Shown: piece after piece, positions 9,340 through 21,287 of the stretch | Numbering within the stretch: position 1 is the stretch's first letter | How the letters are laid out: every line of letters starts with the position of its first letter | DNA from: Maniola hyperantus | Lineage: Eukaryota > Arthropoda > Insecta > Lepidoptera > Nymphalidae | Assembly (NCBI RefSeq): GCF_902806685.2 | Contig: NC_048537.1 | Location: forward strand, 12,980,720 to 13,044,719 | Direction of reading: 5' to 3' | DNA: 64,000 nucleotides | The notes under the pieces: model-generated | What the model saw: only the letters and a program-made list of their open reading frames with translations | Databases searched by the model: none | Told to the model about the DNA's origin: nothing | Made by a program: the position numbers and the translations under genes

Positions 9340-11634
9340 GTGATCTCAACTTTTAACCCTAAAAAAGCACCGGGAAGCTTTGGTCTCACAGCTGACATTT
9401 GCGCGGAGGCCATAAGTGCCGACGCAAGTATATACTTGGCTATTGTCAATAGGTGCCTCGAAATATCATTTTTTCCGGTACTCTGGAAACAGGCAACGGT
9501 AATAGTTCTAAGGAAGCCCGGTAAATCCGACTATAGTCAAGTAAAATCGTATAGACCCATAGGACTGTTGCCGGTGCTCGGAAAGGTATTGGAGAAGATG
9601 ATCGTGAGGAGAATTCGATGGCACTTGTTGCCAAAGGCTAATCCGAGGCAGTATGGCTTTGTACCGCAGCGCGGTACCGAGGACTCCCTCTGTGACTTGG
9701 TGCAACATATACGGAACAATCTTGATAATAAGCTTATCAATGTAGTCGTATCACTAGACATAGAGGGAGCCTTCGACAGCGCGTGGTGGCCCGCGGTGAG
9801 ATGTCGCTTACTGGACGAAAAATGCCCCCTGAATCTCAGGCAAATTGTAAATAGTTATTCGAATGATAGAGAAGTCAGAGTTCGCTATGCAGATAATGAA
9901 TGCACCGTTTCAACAACGAAAGGGTGTATCCAGGGCTCAATAGCGGGGCCCACCTTCTGGAACATCCTGCTGGATCCCCTCCTAGATACAATAGAAAAGG
10001 CCAAGGTACATTGTCAGGCGTTCGCCGACGACATCGTCCTGGTGTTCTCCGGCGGATCAGCCGCAGTGATAGAAGAAGAAGTGAACCGGGTGCTGAGCCT
10101 TGTGTATGAGTGGGGTGTAGCGCACAAATTGAAGTTTGCACCACATAAAACAAGCGCAATGGTGATAACCAAAAAACTCAAATACGACACCCCACGCATA
10201 CACATGGGTGGCACCCTGGTTCAGCTAGTCGAAGAAATTAAGATTTTAGGCCTAATACTTGATAGTAAATTAACTTTTAATAATCATATAAAATACATTT
10301 GTAAAAAAGCATTGAATATTTATAAACCACTTGCACGATCAGCTAAAATTAACTGGGGACTGTCCGCGGAGGTCATTAGGACGATGTACGTCGCTGTAAT
10401 AGAGCCTATAATACTTTACGCGTCTAATGTCTGGGCTCCTGCTGCCAATAAAATAACGGTTCAAAAATATCTGAACACCGTACAGCGAGGCTTTGCACAA
10501 AAAATGTGCAAGGCCTACCGTACGGTGTCCCTTAACGCGGCGATAGTCTTAACCGGGACTATACCACTCGACTTGAGAGCTCTAGAGACGAAAGAGCTGT
10601 ACGAAGCTAAAAGAGGAAAGCCGCAAAGTATTATCGGAGACAGAGAGGTGGAAACCAAAGTGTGTTTCTTGGAAGCAGTACATCCAGCCAGAGAGGCAAT
10701 CGAGGATTTCGTCTGCCTCGAGGACTTGAGTGCCGAAACTATCGGGGAGAACAGCATAAACGGGCTGAGTATATTCACGGATGGAAGCAAAATAGATGGA
10801 AAAGTTGGTGCAGCGCTATCATGCTGGGAAGATGGTAATGAGATACGGAGTAGTAAATTTCTCTTGGAACGCTACTGCTCCGTATTTCAAGCCGAACTCT
10901 ACGCACTGTACAAAGCTACCGAGTACGTCCTAAAAAGCAACAAACCATCCGTGAACATACTCAGTGACTCAAGATCAGCTTTAGAGTGCATTAAGAATCC
11001 GGGCACGTTTCACCCTTTGGCATTCAAAATTAGAAACAATTTGACTTTATTAAGAGAAAAGGGAAACACGATTAGGCTCTTTTGGATAAGGGCACATGTC
11101 GGAGTTGAGGGCAATGAAAGAGCTGACGCCCTCGCTAAGGAGGCAGCCAGAAAAAAGAAAACTGCCCCCAACTACGACCAGTGTCCCTTGTCATTCATAA
11201 AACAGTCCATCAGACAAACAACTATAGAGACTTGGAACAAAAGATACCAAAATGGTGAAACGGCGGCCTTGACTAGGCTGTTCTTCCCGGACGTTTATGG
11301 CGCATTCAAAGTTGTCAGAAAGACTAAGTTAACACCGATTCACGTTCAAGTGCTGACGGGACATGGAGGCTTTGGGCAGTATTTAAAAAGATTCAAGTGC
11401 AAGGATGATTCAGCTTGCGACTGCGACCCAGCAAACGAGGAATCGGTGTTACACTTACTCTTAGACTGTCCCATATATGGGAAGGAACGTTTTGAACTGG
11501 AACAAAAGACAGAAGTGCAAATAAGGAAAGAAACGCTGGAAGTACTGCTAAGAGACAAAAAGTGCCAAAAAGCATTTTTAGAATACTGCACCAAAATAGC
11601 GAAATGTACTATAAAGAAAAATAAAACTAAGTAA
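9340..11634 (+). CDS. 5'-truncated LINE ORF2: reverse transcriptase plus RNase H
   Basis: The remaining 764 codons of a non-LTR retrotransposon polyprotein that would copy its RNA at a nicked target. The frame opens at GTG (9340) inside the RT fingers (FNPKKAPGSFGLT, where families usually have APGPDG) with a stop just upstream, so endonuclease and ORF1 are lost and no proper start exists. Seen (numbered from 9340): RT palm SLDIEGAF with D140, KGCIQGSIAGP, FADD at 228-231; an RNase H domain with D481 (IFTDGS), E519 (FQAELYAL), D543 (ILSDSRS), H586 and D596 (GNERADALAKEA), all catalytic acids kept; then a Cys/His finger near the end (CDCDPANEESVLHLLLDC). No internal stop or frameshift, implying recent insertion. 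The layout fits RNase H-bearing R1/I-group LINEs; the clade is my inference. Confidence 0.85.
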   Translation: MISTFNPKKAPGSFGLTADICAEAISADASIYLAIVNRCLEISFFPVLWKQATVIVLRKPGKSDYSQVKSYRPIGLLPVLGKVLEKMIVRRIRWHLLPKANPRQYGFVPQRGTEDSLCDLVQHIRNNLDNKLINVVVSLDIEGAFDSAWWPAVRCRLLDEKCPLNLRQIVNSYSNDREVRVRYADNECTVSTTKGCIQGSIAGPTFWNILLDPLLDTIEKAKVHCQAFADDIVLVFSGGSAAVIEEEVNRVLSLVYEWGVAHKLKFAPHKTSAMVITKKLKYDTPRIHMGGTLVQLVEEIKILGLILDSKLTFNNHIKYICKKALNIYKPLARSAKINWGLSAEVIRTMYVAVIEPIILYASNVWAPAANKITVQKYLNTVQRGFAQKMCKAYRTVSLNAAIVLTGTIPLDLRALETKELYEAKRGKPQSIIGDREVETKVCFLEAVHPAREAIEDFVCLEDLSAETIGENSINGLSIFTDGSKIDGKVGAALSCWEDGNEIRSSKFLLERYCSVFQAELYALYKATEYVLKSNKPSVNILSDSRSALECIKNPGTFHPLAFKIRNNLTLLREKGNTIRLFWIRAHVGVEGNERADALAKEAARKKKTAPNYDQCPLSFIKQSIRQTTIETWNKRYQNGETAALTRLFFPDVYGAFKVVRKTKLTPIHVQVLTGHGGFGQYLKRFKCKDDSACDCDPANEESVLHLLLDCPIYGKERFELEQKTEVQIRKETLEVLLRDKKCQKAFLEYCTKIAKCTIKKNKTK

Positions 11635-11810
11635 AACTGTAAAATTTTTAATTTATTTTATACTTGTAAATATAGATCTATAGTTGTATGCTTATTATAA
11701 GAATAAATGTATATACTTTGATAAAAATTTATAGGTATAATATAGTTAATATAGAAAAACAAACTGTAAATAAATAATGTAAGAGAATAACAAAATGTAA
11801 TACGCGCGTA
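11635..11810 (+). other. Probable LINE 3' UTR
   Basis: AT-rich sequence after the LINE stop, with AATAAA-like words (11702, 11770 area) and AAATAAATAATG near 11770. I could not find a clear tail or target-site duplication, so the end is approximate. Confidence 0.4.
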
Positions 11811-12047
11811 CTATACGTAAAACATGGCGCTAATAATATGAGTTATGACACTGCTCTACATAAACTACAGTTCCACACAACAGCTAACGATCAGCTGATA
11901 CTCAGCCCACTAGATTACAATATCGCTTAGATTGCGGTATTGTGGTCAGCTAAATATTGAAAATACCAATACATATTTCTAATGACCGTTGCGTGATACT
12001 GATAAATGAAAGGCAAAATACTCTAATAAGGAAATGTGTATTTTTAA
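11811..12047. other. No gene seen
   Basis: Unassigned flank of the truncated LINE. Confidence 0.4.
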
Positions 12048-12185
12048 CCGACTTCCAAAAAGAAGGTTCTCAATTCGGCCCGTTTTTTTGTAAGTATTAT
12101 ATCACTCTTGTACCACAAAATATATAATAGTAGATCAGTCAGTCTGTCAGTCAGTCACCTTTTCCTTTTATATATTTAGATAACA
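12048..12185. mobile_element. Repeat fragments (ACCGACTTCC and CAGTCAGTC motifs)
   Basis: TTAACCGACTTCCAAAAAGA then GTTCTCAATTCGG matches the short repeat nested at 30090-30147. The run CAGTCAGTCTGTCAGTCAGTC with TTTTATATATTT (12139-12178) resembles one end of the repeat at 35518-35735. Confidence 0.5.
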
Positions 12186-12629
12186 AATTTAACATTTTGA
12201 GATTTTGATCAAAGACGTAATTAACTAAATTAATATCAAACTGTGATAAATCAGTATAGAATTATTTAAATAATATGCAAACATATTAAAATTGTGGATT
12301 TTAATACTTTTATAATTGTAAATATATTCTTACTAGATTAGACCTTGGCCTTGCTCCGACTTTTGGTAATGAATCTACTACCGGTACGAAATGCATAATG
12401 TTCACCTCGATAATTACTATACGGAAATATAGTATTTCCAATTTAGTAACCCTCAGTATTTATAGAAAAGTTATACTTTATAATTTTCTGCACACGCAGC
12501 TAGAATTACAAAAGTATTGATATTGTATTTTAAATCTGAAAACCTGAGTGAAGATAACTTATGACTAAGCTTTGTGATTCCATAAAAAATCTTCTTTCTT
12601 CATACTTTATCTGACTATGAAAAGAAGTC
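12186..12629. other. No gene seen
   Basis: AT-rich; nothing recognised. Confidence 0.5.
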
Positions 12630-12775
12630 CCTGGCTCATTTTTTCCGCAAAGGATTAGCATGGCTACCCAGAGCGGAAATGCAGCCAGTAAGTATAATAC
12701 CTGCCTATTCTTAGCACCTTTCCAGTTTCCACGCGGGCATGATTTGTACAGTAATTAAATTAGATAAGGCTATTT
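12630..12775 (+). pseudogene. LINE ORF C-terminus relic, copy 1
   Basis: Shares CTGGCTCATTTTTTNCGCAA, GCGGAAATGCAGCCAGTA and CCACGCGGGCATGATTTGTA with 44170-44334 and with 59160-59320 (minus). The other copies encode a LINE tail peptide (AQRI-LAV-RGNAASILGTIP). Here a 17-bp insertion after GCAGCCAGTA breaks the frame. Confidence 0.65.
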
Positions 12776-13398
12776 GTAATATTTTCAATGAACGGCAAGT
12801 AATAATATATGATTTCAATGAAGATTGAAAAGCGATTGAACCAAAAAACTAAGTTCCTTAATTTTCTCTTTAACAGTTTTAGGTAACTTAATTATATTAC
12901 TGCGACTTTCAATTCTTTAACTTCTCGATCTTATTTTATGAACAGAGAACGTTTCCCCCTTTTTACTAATATAATACTAATCCAAAATCGCATTATATTA
13001 TTTTACGTATCCACCGAACAAAATACCAGAAGGCTACAGTAGGTATTACTAACCTATTTAAAGTGAGAGATTTCTTGAGGTTCAACGACCGATAGATACG
13101 AGCAGTCTGTATGTCTAATATAAAATAAAGCCCTTTCGCGTTTACCTTGCTGACTCGGTTATGTTATGGCTTACGTGTTATGTAAGATCCACGTATGTAG
13201 GTTACAAGGTATCTGATCAATAAACGAGTGCTGTGTACCTACTTTTTTCTCTATTGTGACTTATCCAGAAGCTGCTTGGGGTTCTAAGACACGACTAGAT
13301 ATGATATGACCATAATTTATTATGGTTTATTAGCACGTATTTCTTCTCCACAACAAAACTACATTTACAGACAGACAGACCTGTGACGAAAGAATTAT
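12776..13398. other. No gene seen
   Basis: AT-rich; a short ACAGACAGAC run near 13372. No gene or repeat family identified. Confidence 0.45.
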
Positions 13399-14055
13399 AA
13401 GCGCAAAAAAGGAGAACTTAAAACGAGGTGTGACTCATTGTCTTAGCTGAATCGCAGAAGTTGGTCTTTCTAGATAATCGTAGTTCTGATACTATATCAG
13501 TCGATAATAAATGAGGTCACTTTTACTTGAAGCCATGTTGAATGTCCTAGAGTAGAAACCGCGTAGAAGTGCAGTTAGTGCTCCAGACAGACCCTCGTAT
13601 GGGAGTTGGTACCTTGTGTTAAACGCAAAAGAAGAAAGACCAAAACTAGGTGACGCATTGTCTTAGCAGAAGCGCAGAATTGGTGTGTGCATGGCCTCGT
13701 GGCCCTGATGCTATGATATATAAGTCGAAAGTACGTGGCGTAAATTTTGCTTCTTTTCCTTGAAGCCAGAATTTCTTAGAGTGGAAACCGGGTACGAGTA
13801 AGCGCTGTTACGGCTGACGATAGACCCTCGACCCGAAGTTTAAACCTTGGGATAAACGCAAAAGAGGAAAGGCCAAAACTAGGTGATGCCTTGTCTTAGT
13901 AGATTGTAGAAGCATTGGTGTTTGCATAGCCTCGTGGTGCTGACGCTCTATGTCAATTAACATCGAAACTATGTTAGTTTTGCCACTTTCCTTGAAGCCA
14001 GAATGTCCAGAAGTAGAAACTGCGTACAAGTAAGTGTGGTATATGGTGCTCACCA
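13399..14055. repeat. Diverged tandem repeat, three units of about 225-235 bp
   Basis: Units start near 13399, 13621 and 13854. Each begins AAACGCAAAAGAAGAAAGAC (or a variant), then ACTAGGTGACGCATTGTCTTAG, and later CCTTGAAGCCAGAATTTC and a TAGAAACCGCGTACAAGTAAG-like segment. No conserved reading frame runs through the units; the open frame opposite (13808-14272) looks incidental. Possibly a small satellite block. Function unknown. Confidence 0.7.
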
Positions 14056-15440
14056 GCACGTTGGACCGGTGATATGTTTTATGTAAATTGACCGGGGAAG
14101 TTACTGGATTGGGTGAAGCTGGCCGAGTGTGTTGGTTCTCATAAAGAAAAGCATAAGCAAGCATAAGATGATGAGGAGGACGTTGATAATGACGGGTATC
14201 GATGAAGCTGGTCATCGGCCAACAACAGAGGTTTGTGGGGTCATGAGATATGATAGCCGATGGGTTGACCATTGGCCAATACCTCTCTAGTCATACTTAC
14301 CAATCTAATGAAAAAAACAGTGTTTATTTATCTATTTATATTATTGTCATCGTGAGTATTTGTTTTAAATACGACGTTCAAACTGGGTCATGCTCAAGGT
14401 TTCGGATATAAATATATTTGTCGCGTTATTTTCAGACCCGTATCGTCTATGGCTGGTATTTTTATCTAAGTATGTTATAGATTTCATAAATAGTGAATAT
14501 TATATTATTACTTTAATAATATTTGAGTTTGTGTAATGTTGATATTTTGTGTAGGTACACAATACACATATTTGAGACAGGTCAAATGAAAATAGAGTCT
14601 GAAATTCATAAGCACTTGCAGGTCAATGACCCTATGTAGCAGTACCTCCGGAATCTGGATGGAGCATCGATATGTACCTACAACATACATCGTAAAAAAT
14701 TGCGGGTTGCAAGTGCAACTCATTTTTGCTTACAACTTGATGTTCATTGCAGTGCCATTTAACTCATAACTACTAAATTTTTTACAGCTTCATGCGACAC
14801 GATTTTTTAAATAGCACTTTAATAGGTATGTAAATTGTAAATGTTTAAAACAAGACTTTTTAAGTAAACATAAAAACAGTTTTTAATCCTCTTTTAACCA
14901 AAAATGTTTTGTATTTTCAATCCTGAACCTCACGAAGGTCGTCAAGAAGAAGCGATAACTTTTATGAGGAAACTTAATAGCTACATACCTAGTACCTACA
15001 TTAAAATTATTATTATTGATTTAAGTTTCCACTGACTATCCTTCCAGTTATATCGATGTGACTATTATCTGTAGGTACCTACTGAAATACATATTTATAA
15101 TTGTATTATCATCTATTGTACTTACTAGTAACTTAATTGATACCAATAATTATTTCATATTCATTAAACAACCTTTTAATAACAGTTTTTTCCTATCTTA
15201 CTAGAATACCTATGTAGTTGTATCCTGTAATTTCTAGAATGTCGTTAATTTGTAACAGAATGTCGTAGTTTGTAACAGAATGATACGCATAGTATTGATA
15301 TTATGCATATTTCTTTATATTGGTATTAAAATATATAAGTGTCTATTGTACATATTATATACCGCCACGGTACACGCACAAGTAAGTCCGTTTAGTCGCA
15401 CGGTAGCGCGCTCTGGTCACCCATACCGCGCACTTTGGCT
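14056..15440. other. No gene seen
   Basis: AT-rich. At 15241-15281 a 21-bp word (GTCGTTAATTTGTAACAGAAT and variant) is repeated in tandem. No other feature supported. Confidence 0.45.
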
Positions 15441-15682
15441 GCGCTCAACGCGCTGCTGAAGGAGTCCCCTCGCTGTGACATATTTGCTGACAAATGGGCT
15501 GACCTCATGGGTCAGATCTTGCACTTTTGTGAAAATTTATAATTTTGCTTTTTAAAATTTATAATTTTAACAATTTTTGTAAGTATGTTTATGTTAGTTT
15601 GTACTCGTAGTTTGAGTAGTGTAATTGGCTTTATGGCCGTTCTAATTAAATAATAAATAAATAATAATAATAATAATAATAA
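15441..15682 (+). pseudogene. LINE 3' end: ORF tail, UTR and TAA tail
   Basis: An open frame from 15441 to the stop at 15540-15542 reads ALNALLKESPRCDIFADKWA then DLMGQILHFCENL, which resembles the C-terminal tail of a non-LTR retrotransposon ORF. About 100 bp of AT-rich 3' UTR and a (TAA/TAATAA)n tail (15644-15682) follow. Upstream coding is not recognisable, so this is a heavily 5'-truncated copy. Clade not assigned. Confidence 0.5.
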
Positions 15683-15939
15683 TGCCTTCCTATTTCTGAT
15701 AAGAAAAGTTCTCAATATTATTCTAAGTAAATAAGAGTTACATTTAGGTATTACCTATCTAATGGCTAAAAAACCCTACTCCTACAGCAAAATTAGTTAG
15801 GTATAGGTACGAATTGGTTACGTAAAACATAATTTATAATAAGAATTATAATTATTATTATAATTTATGCCCCCTTATTTTAGGAAGGCCGCTGTTTCTT
15901 ATAGCCGACATAATTAAATATTATCTATATTAGTAGTAT

Positions 15940-16000
15940 CTGTATCATCATCATGATCAACCCATCGCCAGCTCACTACAGAGTACAATAGTTATACCTA
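15940..16000 (-). mobile_element. SINE 3'-end fragment
   Basis: CATCATCATGATCAACCCATC, GCCAGCTCACTACAGAG: the reversed tail of the SINE at 20933-21243. Only about 50 bp remain. Confidence 0.6.
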
Positions 16001-16117
16001 AATGAAATATTATAGTAACGCGATATACCTAATATCTAATTAGAGGTCGTCTTATTTTTCATTTTAGATAAAATTATGACCCAAGTAATATTATTTACTA
16101 CACGAGCAACATGTAGG

Positions 16118-16305
16118 TACAGTACCTACACGGCAGAAAATAATGTACATCGACCTTTAGAATGAGATTTCGGCATTGTAGAGCGTTATCTCTGTCACTC
16201 ATACCTATGTGACGTTTTGTCGGTCTCAACGACAGAGACAACGCTCTACAAAACCGCTATCTCTTTCTAAGGGTCGGTGTACATTATTTTCTGCCGCTTA
16301 CTGTA
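16118..16305 (+). mobile_element. Foldback MITE family A, copy 1
   Basis: 188 bp with long inverted arms: TACAGTA, then CGGCAGAAAATAATGTACATC on the left and its inverse GTGTACATTATTTTCTGCCG then TACTGTA on the right. An inner second stem (GTAGAGCGTTATCTCTGTC / GACAGAGACAACGCTCTAC) makes nearly the whole element self-complementary. Copies also at 30307-30486 and, inverted, 51926-52117. The TA at each end could be a TA target. Non-coding. Confidence 0.85.
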
Positions 16306-18809
16306 GGTACCTACCTACCTATTTGAGTTCTTTATCAGTTTTAGGACAGAATATTTCTATTACCTATCGCGGTGACTGGTCACTCGAGGTGAGTCATTGA
16401 CCTTATCTCCAAAATGTAACTTTTGGAATAATAAATGTCGATTATAGTAGTATAATACTTATAACATAGCACTAAGTACCTAATAAGCCTATTTAAAACA
16501 GAGCCCATTCATTAATTGGCTTTTTTCCCTATCTACCAGTTCTACGACCTACATTGAAAAGGTTCATAAAGCGTAAAACTAAAAAGTGGGCCAAGTTCTT
16601 TTCGGGTGACTGTAATTTTCTAAACAACTCTAGAAATATATTTTCCATTAAAAATCTATTAAATGCTGTAAACACTACTCGATAATGAGGTTACTTAGAC
16701 TCGCTAGATGCGCTATCACCAAGCAACGATAAAATATATTAAAGGTCAATAAACTAAAATATTAAGTAGGTAACAAGTAACAACTAATTCATACATGTAT
16801 CAATAATTATGTTACGCAGTATTACGAGATTTTTACATGAAACGGCAACGAAACGGAAACGATATTCTGATTTCTGACTAATTAAATTATAGTTTATAAA
16901 ATGTAGTAATAAGTAAATGTCTTTAAACCAAAACCTAGTAATAATATTATTCAATCAATGAAATACTTACTTTGTCGATTTTAGCCCCTCCGATATTTGG
17001 AGCGAATTAATGTTTCGTTAACGATTATTAAAATACCCTTAGACCGTTACTTTATACCTAGCTAGTAGGACAGATATAAAAAGATCGCATTTCTTATCGC
17101 ATACAAACTAGTACACCTACTATTATCAACATTTAGTTTTAAATTCCTAATCAATTGGGTGGGCATGTTAGTAACTCAAAACATAATATACCTGCTAGTT
17201 TCATTTCGGAGTGGATTTCGGTTAAAGGTTCTACTTTCTACATTATGGCGCCTAGTCGTCTAGTCGTGTATCTGTCGTCTATTATAAATATTGGCGTAAG
17301 TCAGAAATACGAGCACGAATCACGCGCATGTGCCATGTTACATCATCCACATGGCCTGATGATCAGTCGTTATAAAAAATTTAGAGTGATTCTGATAACA
17401 AAGTTGGAAAGCTTGGCACTTTTAACACCGGCTTCATTAAGCTTCTGTTTGTTTACAAAATGATAACAGTCGTTCTTTGACCGATATATGTATGAAGATT
17501 GCAGATATTTTCTGACATTTGCGAGCTGACAAAGCAGAGATAGCTTGCATTAGATTCAGTATGCTTGGTAATGGTAATAAGCTATTAGATGCATCTTATA
17601 AGCAACATGTATTCCTAGGATCATTATTAGCCTAGGGTAATAAATAATTCGTAGACTTAGCTATAGCCGCATATGAATTTATTAAGCACACCAAAAATAA
17701 CTAGACCTAAAGTCAGTTTCCACTCGTAAAACCAATGTAGGCCGATTTTAATCGATTATAAAAAGGTGCCGGTACATAAACAAACCATTAATTTTATTAT
17801 AATTAGGTATTTTTGATCTTAGTTAAATACTGATTATTTACGAATCGCATTTTATTACTGATCGAAAATAATTTATCATAATATATTATTATAATGATTG
17901 TTTTGTAGATTTTTATATGTAGCCTTGAGAAAAACTTAAAATATATGTAGCGTCGTGGTTGAAAAATTGAAATTCGACCACATTTTTTTGCTAATTTGCG
18001 AGATATATTGCCGATCCACGGTTTATCTACTATATTTGTATAACTGGTAACTCGTTTATTAATATCTAGTACTTAGATCATGGCAATAAATCAGCGATGT
18101 GGTTACAATCACTACTAAAATAGCATTCGCTGATTATAAATTGTAAATGTTTCTGATGTAAACTATTATTTTATTTGCATAAGCTTCTTAAAAATATCTG
18201 TAGGTACATCACATGTGCATATTGTGTACACGTGATTAGCGTTATTGTCAAAACATGATATAGATAATTTTGCATAAAATATGTACCTACATTTTAATAA
18301 AATATGTGTATTAAATAAGTTTATAATGTCATGTTTTGTATCATCGGAAACTTTGAAAAATATGTTAATGAAACTAACAGAATTGCAACATATATTGATA
18401 ATTGAGACACTCTTCAGAGTGAGTAAATAACAAAATATGTGAATGATTTTAATTGAAACAAAAGAGCAAGAAAGGAACCATTTGGAAAAGAAATAACGGA
18501 TTAAAATGAGACTGTGACTAAGCGTGATGTGTCCAGTGTCTACAAAACAGGTAGAATAGTAAGTACCTACGTAAAATTTTGATCAAGTACAATTAGAATT
18601 CACGCTGCGCTGGTGAAGGCTAATATGCCCAATAGTGTTTTAGCTGATTCATTCACAAATCAAAATATTATAATAATGTGAGCGTTACGGCAGCGACGAC
18701 CTTTTATCTCGTACATAAATGCTAGAGGTGTGTACCTGTATACATAATGAATTATAATTACTTGGCGGAAATAGGAAGTGTTTTCTAATCGGAAATCCAT
18801 GACACAGAT
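16306..18809. other. No gene seen
   Basis: 2.5 kb of AT-rich sequence. A frame at 17155-17463 has no recognisable domain and lacks supporting context. Confidence 0.45.
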
Positions 18810-18852
18810 ATGCAAAATATTTAAATAATACAGTTATTTAAATATTTTGCAT
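18810..18852. repeat. Perfect hairpin, 19-bp arms
   Basis: ATGCAAAATATTTAAATAA (18810-18828) and its exact inverse (18834-18852) flank the 5-nt loop TACAG. Confidence 0.9.
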
Positions 18853-19066
18853 GAGCATCAAATATCAATTAAAAACCTAATAGGTGAGCTATATATATAC
18901 ATTAATGTTTGTCTTTCTGTCTGTTTGATACCTGTGCATTCGCGCATCGTTCATCCGATTGAGTTGAGAATTGTGTACAGATGTTGTTGGAACTTGCGAA
19001 AAGGTTTCTGTCATAGTACTATCAACATACTCGCCACTCGTGACTCGCATTTCGCATGATTAGTCT

Positions 19067-19200
19067 GAGATCTATAGAGCGTACTTGAACTTTGCTCAAA
19101 CTTAATTTTAAGTTAAAGCAAGACAGATTTATGCCAGCGATATAACGCTGTCTCGTTTATAACAGTGACTTAAGTCTGAGCAAAGTCAAAGTGCGCTCTT
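19067..19200 (+). mobile_element. Foldback MITE family B, copy 1
   Basis: Left arm GAGATCTATAGAGCG, ACTTGAACTTTGCTCA; right arm ACTTAAGTCTGAGCAAAGTC, AAAGTGCGCTC. An inner pair (CAAGACAGATTTATG / GCTGTCTCG) extends the fold. The closest relative is at 25445-25584. Non-coding. Confidence 0.75.
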
Positions 19201-20627
19201 TTGACATTAGATACTCGTGTAAGAGTTTAATTAACTTTTTATTAAATTTTTAAAAACTTGTTATTTATTATGTAAATTATTACTTATCAAATAGATATTG
19301 TAACTGTTTTATTCACAATAATTAAGTATATCTTCTGTGCTGATTAAATACATACGACATTTTTAATTTAACATTCATATTTTTTAATCAGGTTGGGTAC
19401 ATGAATATTATGTTCTAACCTAACTTTAGATTTTGGCAAATATTATATATAGTATCGCTTTATTACATTTACTAAAAAATAAGGCACAATTACTAAAAAT
19501 AACCGGTAAAGCCTCCCCATTCGCATTCCAGCATTCGCTCGAGTTTTTTTCAGAGGCCCAAATGCTACCTTATATAACGCTTCGATTAGCGACCAATGTG
19601 AAACAAACTTGTAACGGGATAAATTTTCAAAAAGACTCAGTTCTAACTTAAGTACGTCAAAGGGGTAATGCTTTTAGATCTGTGTTCTAGATACACCGGC
19701 TTAAGCTATTCGTCAGTTAGTATTAGTGTTTTACTTAAACTTCTCTAAAAACTTAAATAAAGCAACTGCAACGTTAAGAATTAATAATGATCTTTCATTT
19801 ATTTAGCAATAAAACTTAGGAACTTATACATCCGAGCATTTGCACGAGTAAATTGACCTTAGTAGGTAAGTTAGTATAATAGTGTAAATAATAATTAACA
19901 CTATGTTAGTGTTTGTTGTTGATAGCAATAGACGTACTATCATCTGAACTTAGCCTTACACTGAAGGCTGACTAGAAAAGCTGATGACTCAAGGGATAAA
20001 CTTCCTTTTTTGTTCGCTGTTTACAACACCAAACGTAAAACACAATCAATCATTATATGTATTTTACTAAGTACAAGGTCAAAGTGTATTTATTTGTTGT
20101 ATAGAAGCAGGCGTTATTGTGCGGAAATCCATGATATACAATGAACCAAAAGCTTAATTTGCTACAATCCGCTGAAACAGATCAAATATGTATGTTGCAA
20201 CATGCAACATGCGATATGCACCATTGCTACATGCAGGAAAAGCCAGCCACCAAGATTTGTGTGGTGCTGCGTGGTGGGCCATCAAAAGTAGAAAACGTCG
20301 CGTGAGAGGCGGTGTAGCCCAGGAACAAAGAAGCTGATGACGACTGACGCATCAGCCAGCATGGACCAGCATCCCAGTAATTTCGTCCCCTGTGTTCCGT
20401 CCCCTAAAACAAGTACCTATTTAAATTTTCTGTCTTACATTCTAACTCTTTGTCATAGTATAATATACCTGTTTCCTACACTGTTAATAGGTATTAGACA
20501 TCTACGTAATGTTAACTCGTGCCAACATTATAGCGTGTCATGTAAATTGTAAAGTAGACGGTTCGCGGCATTGGCCTCTTAGTATGTGTCAAGATCACTT
20601 TGTAGATCATTAAACGTGGCAAGGTGG
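19201..20627. other. No gene seen
   Basis: AT-rich. GCAACATGCAACATGC-type short repeats near 20195-20215. No gene supported. Confidence 0.45.
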
Positions 20628-20668
20628 TGTATGAAAAAATACAATAAAATATTGTATTTTTTCATACA
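20628..20668. repeat. Perfect hairpin, 19-bp arms
   Basis: TGTATGAAAAAATACAATA (20628-20646) and its exact inverse (20650-20668), with a 3-nt AAA loop. Confidence 0.9.
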
Positions 20669-20932
20669 ATGCTATAGCTGATGTAGGTTCAGCTTTGTTT
20701 ACGCAAGTAAGGGAACTTTTAACCTGTTTAATTAGTTTGAATTACTACTTTATCTACGTAGTTATCTACTACTAGTCATAATTTACTACATAGTATTGTA
20801 GTTTTCTAGTAATTCTAGTTAGGAAGCGATAAATTAATTATTGTACATTCAAGATATAGTATTTATGAACACCCACATACACATATTGCTGACCATGAGG
20901 TAAATATTGATTGTCATAGTAAATATGTATCA

Positions 20933-21243
20933 TCATGATCAACCCATCGCCAGCTCACTACAGAGCACGGGTCTCCTCTCAGAGTTAGAAGGGTTTTGGC
21001 CATAGTCTATACCACGCTGGCTATGTGCGGTATGGTAGACTTCAAACACCTTTGAGAACATTATGGACAACTCTCAGGAATGCAGGTTTCCTCACGATGT
21101 TTTTATTCACCGTTAAAGCAAATTATATTTAATTAGGTAATTAAAACGGCGATAACTTGGAAAAGTTAGAGATGCTTGACCGGGATCGAATTAGATTCTC
21201 CGATTAGAAGGTGGACGTCCTAACCACTGGACCATCACTTGCA
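20933..21243 (-). mobile_element. tRNA-derived SINE, near full length
   Basis: Read on the minus strand it starts AAGTGATGGTCCAGTGG, has a B-box-like AATTCGATCCCGG, then the body (ACATCGTGAGGAAACCTGCA, GTTCTCAAAGGTGTTTGAAG) and ends GCGATGGGTTGATCATGATG. It is the uninterrupted counterpart of the SINE at 8664-9163. The A box is slightly mutated (TGGTCCAGTGG), so its promoter is probably weak. Confidence 0.8.
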
Positions 21244-21287
21244 CTTCAATATATACTTACCCATTATTGTAAGTTTGTTCTATACAA

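Noticed and set aside
13808..14272. 154-codon frame on the minus strand
   Set aside because: It crosses the edge of the diverged tandem repeat, has no recognised domain, and is not preserved in the other units.
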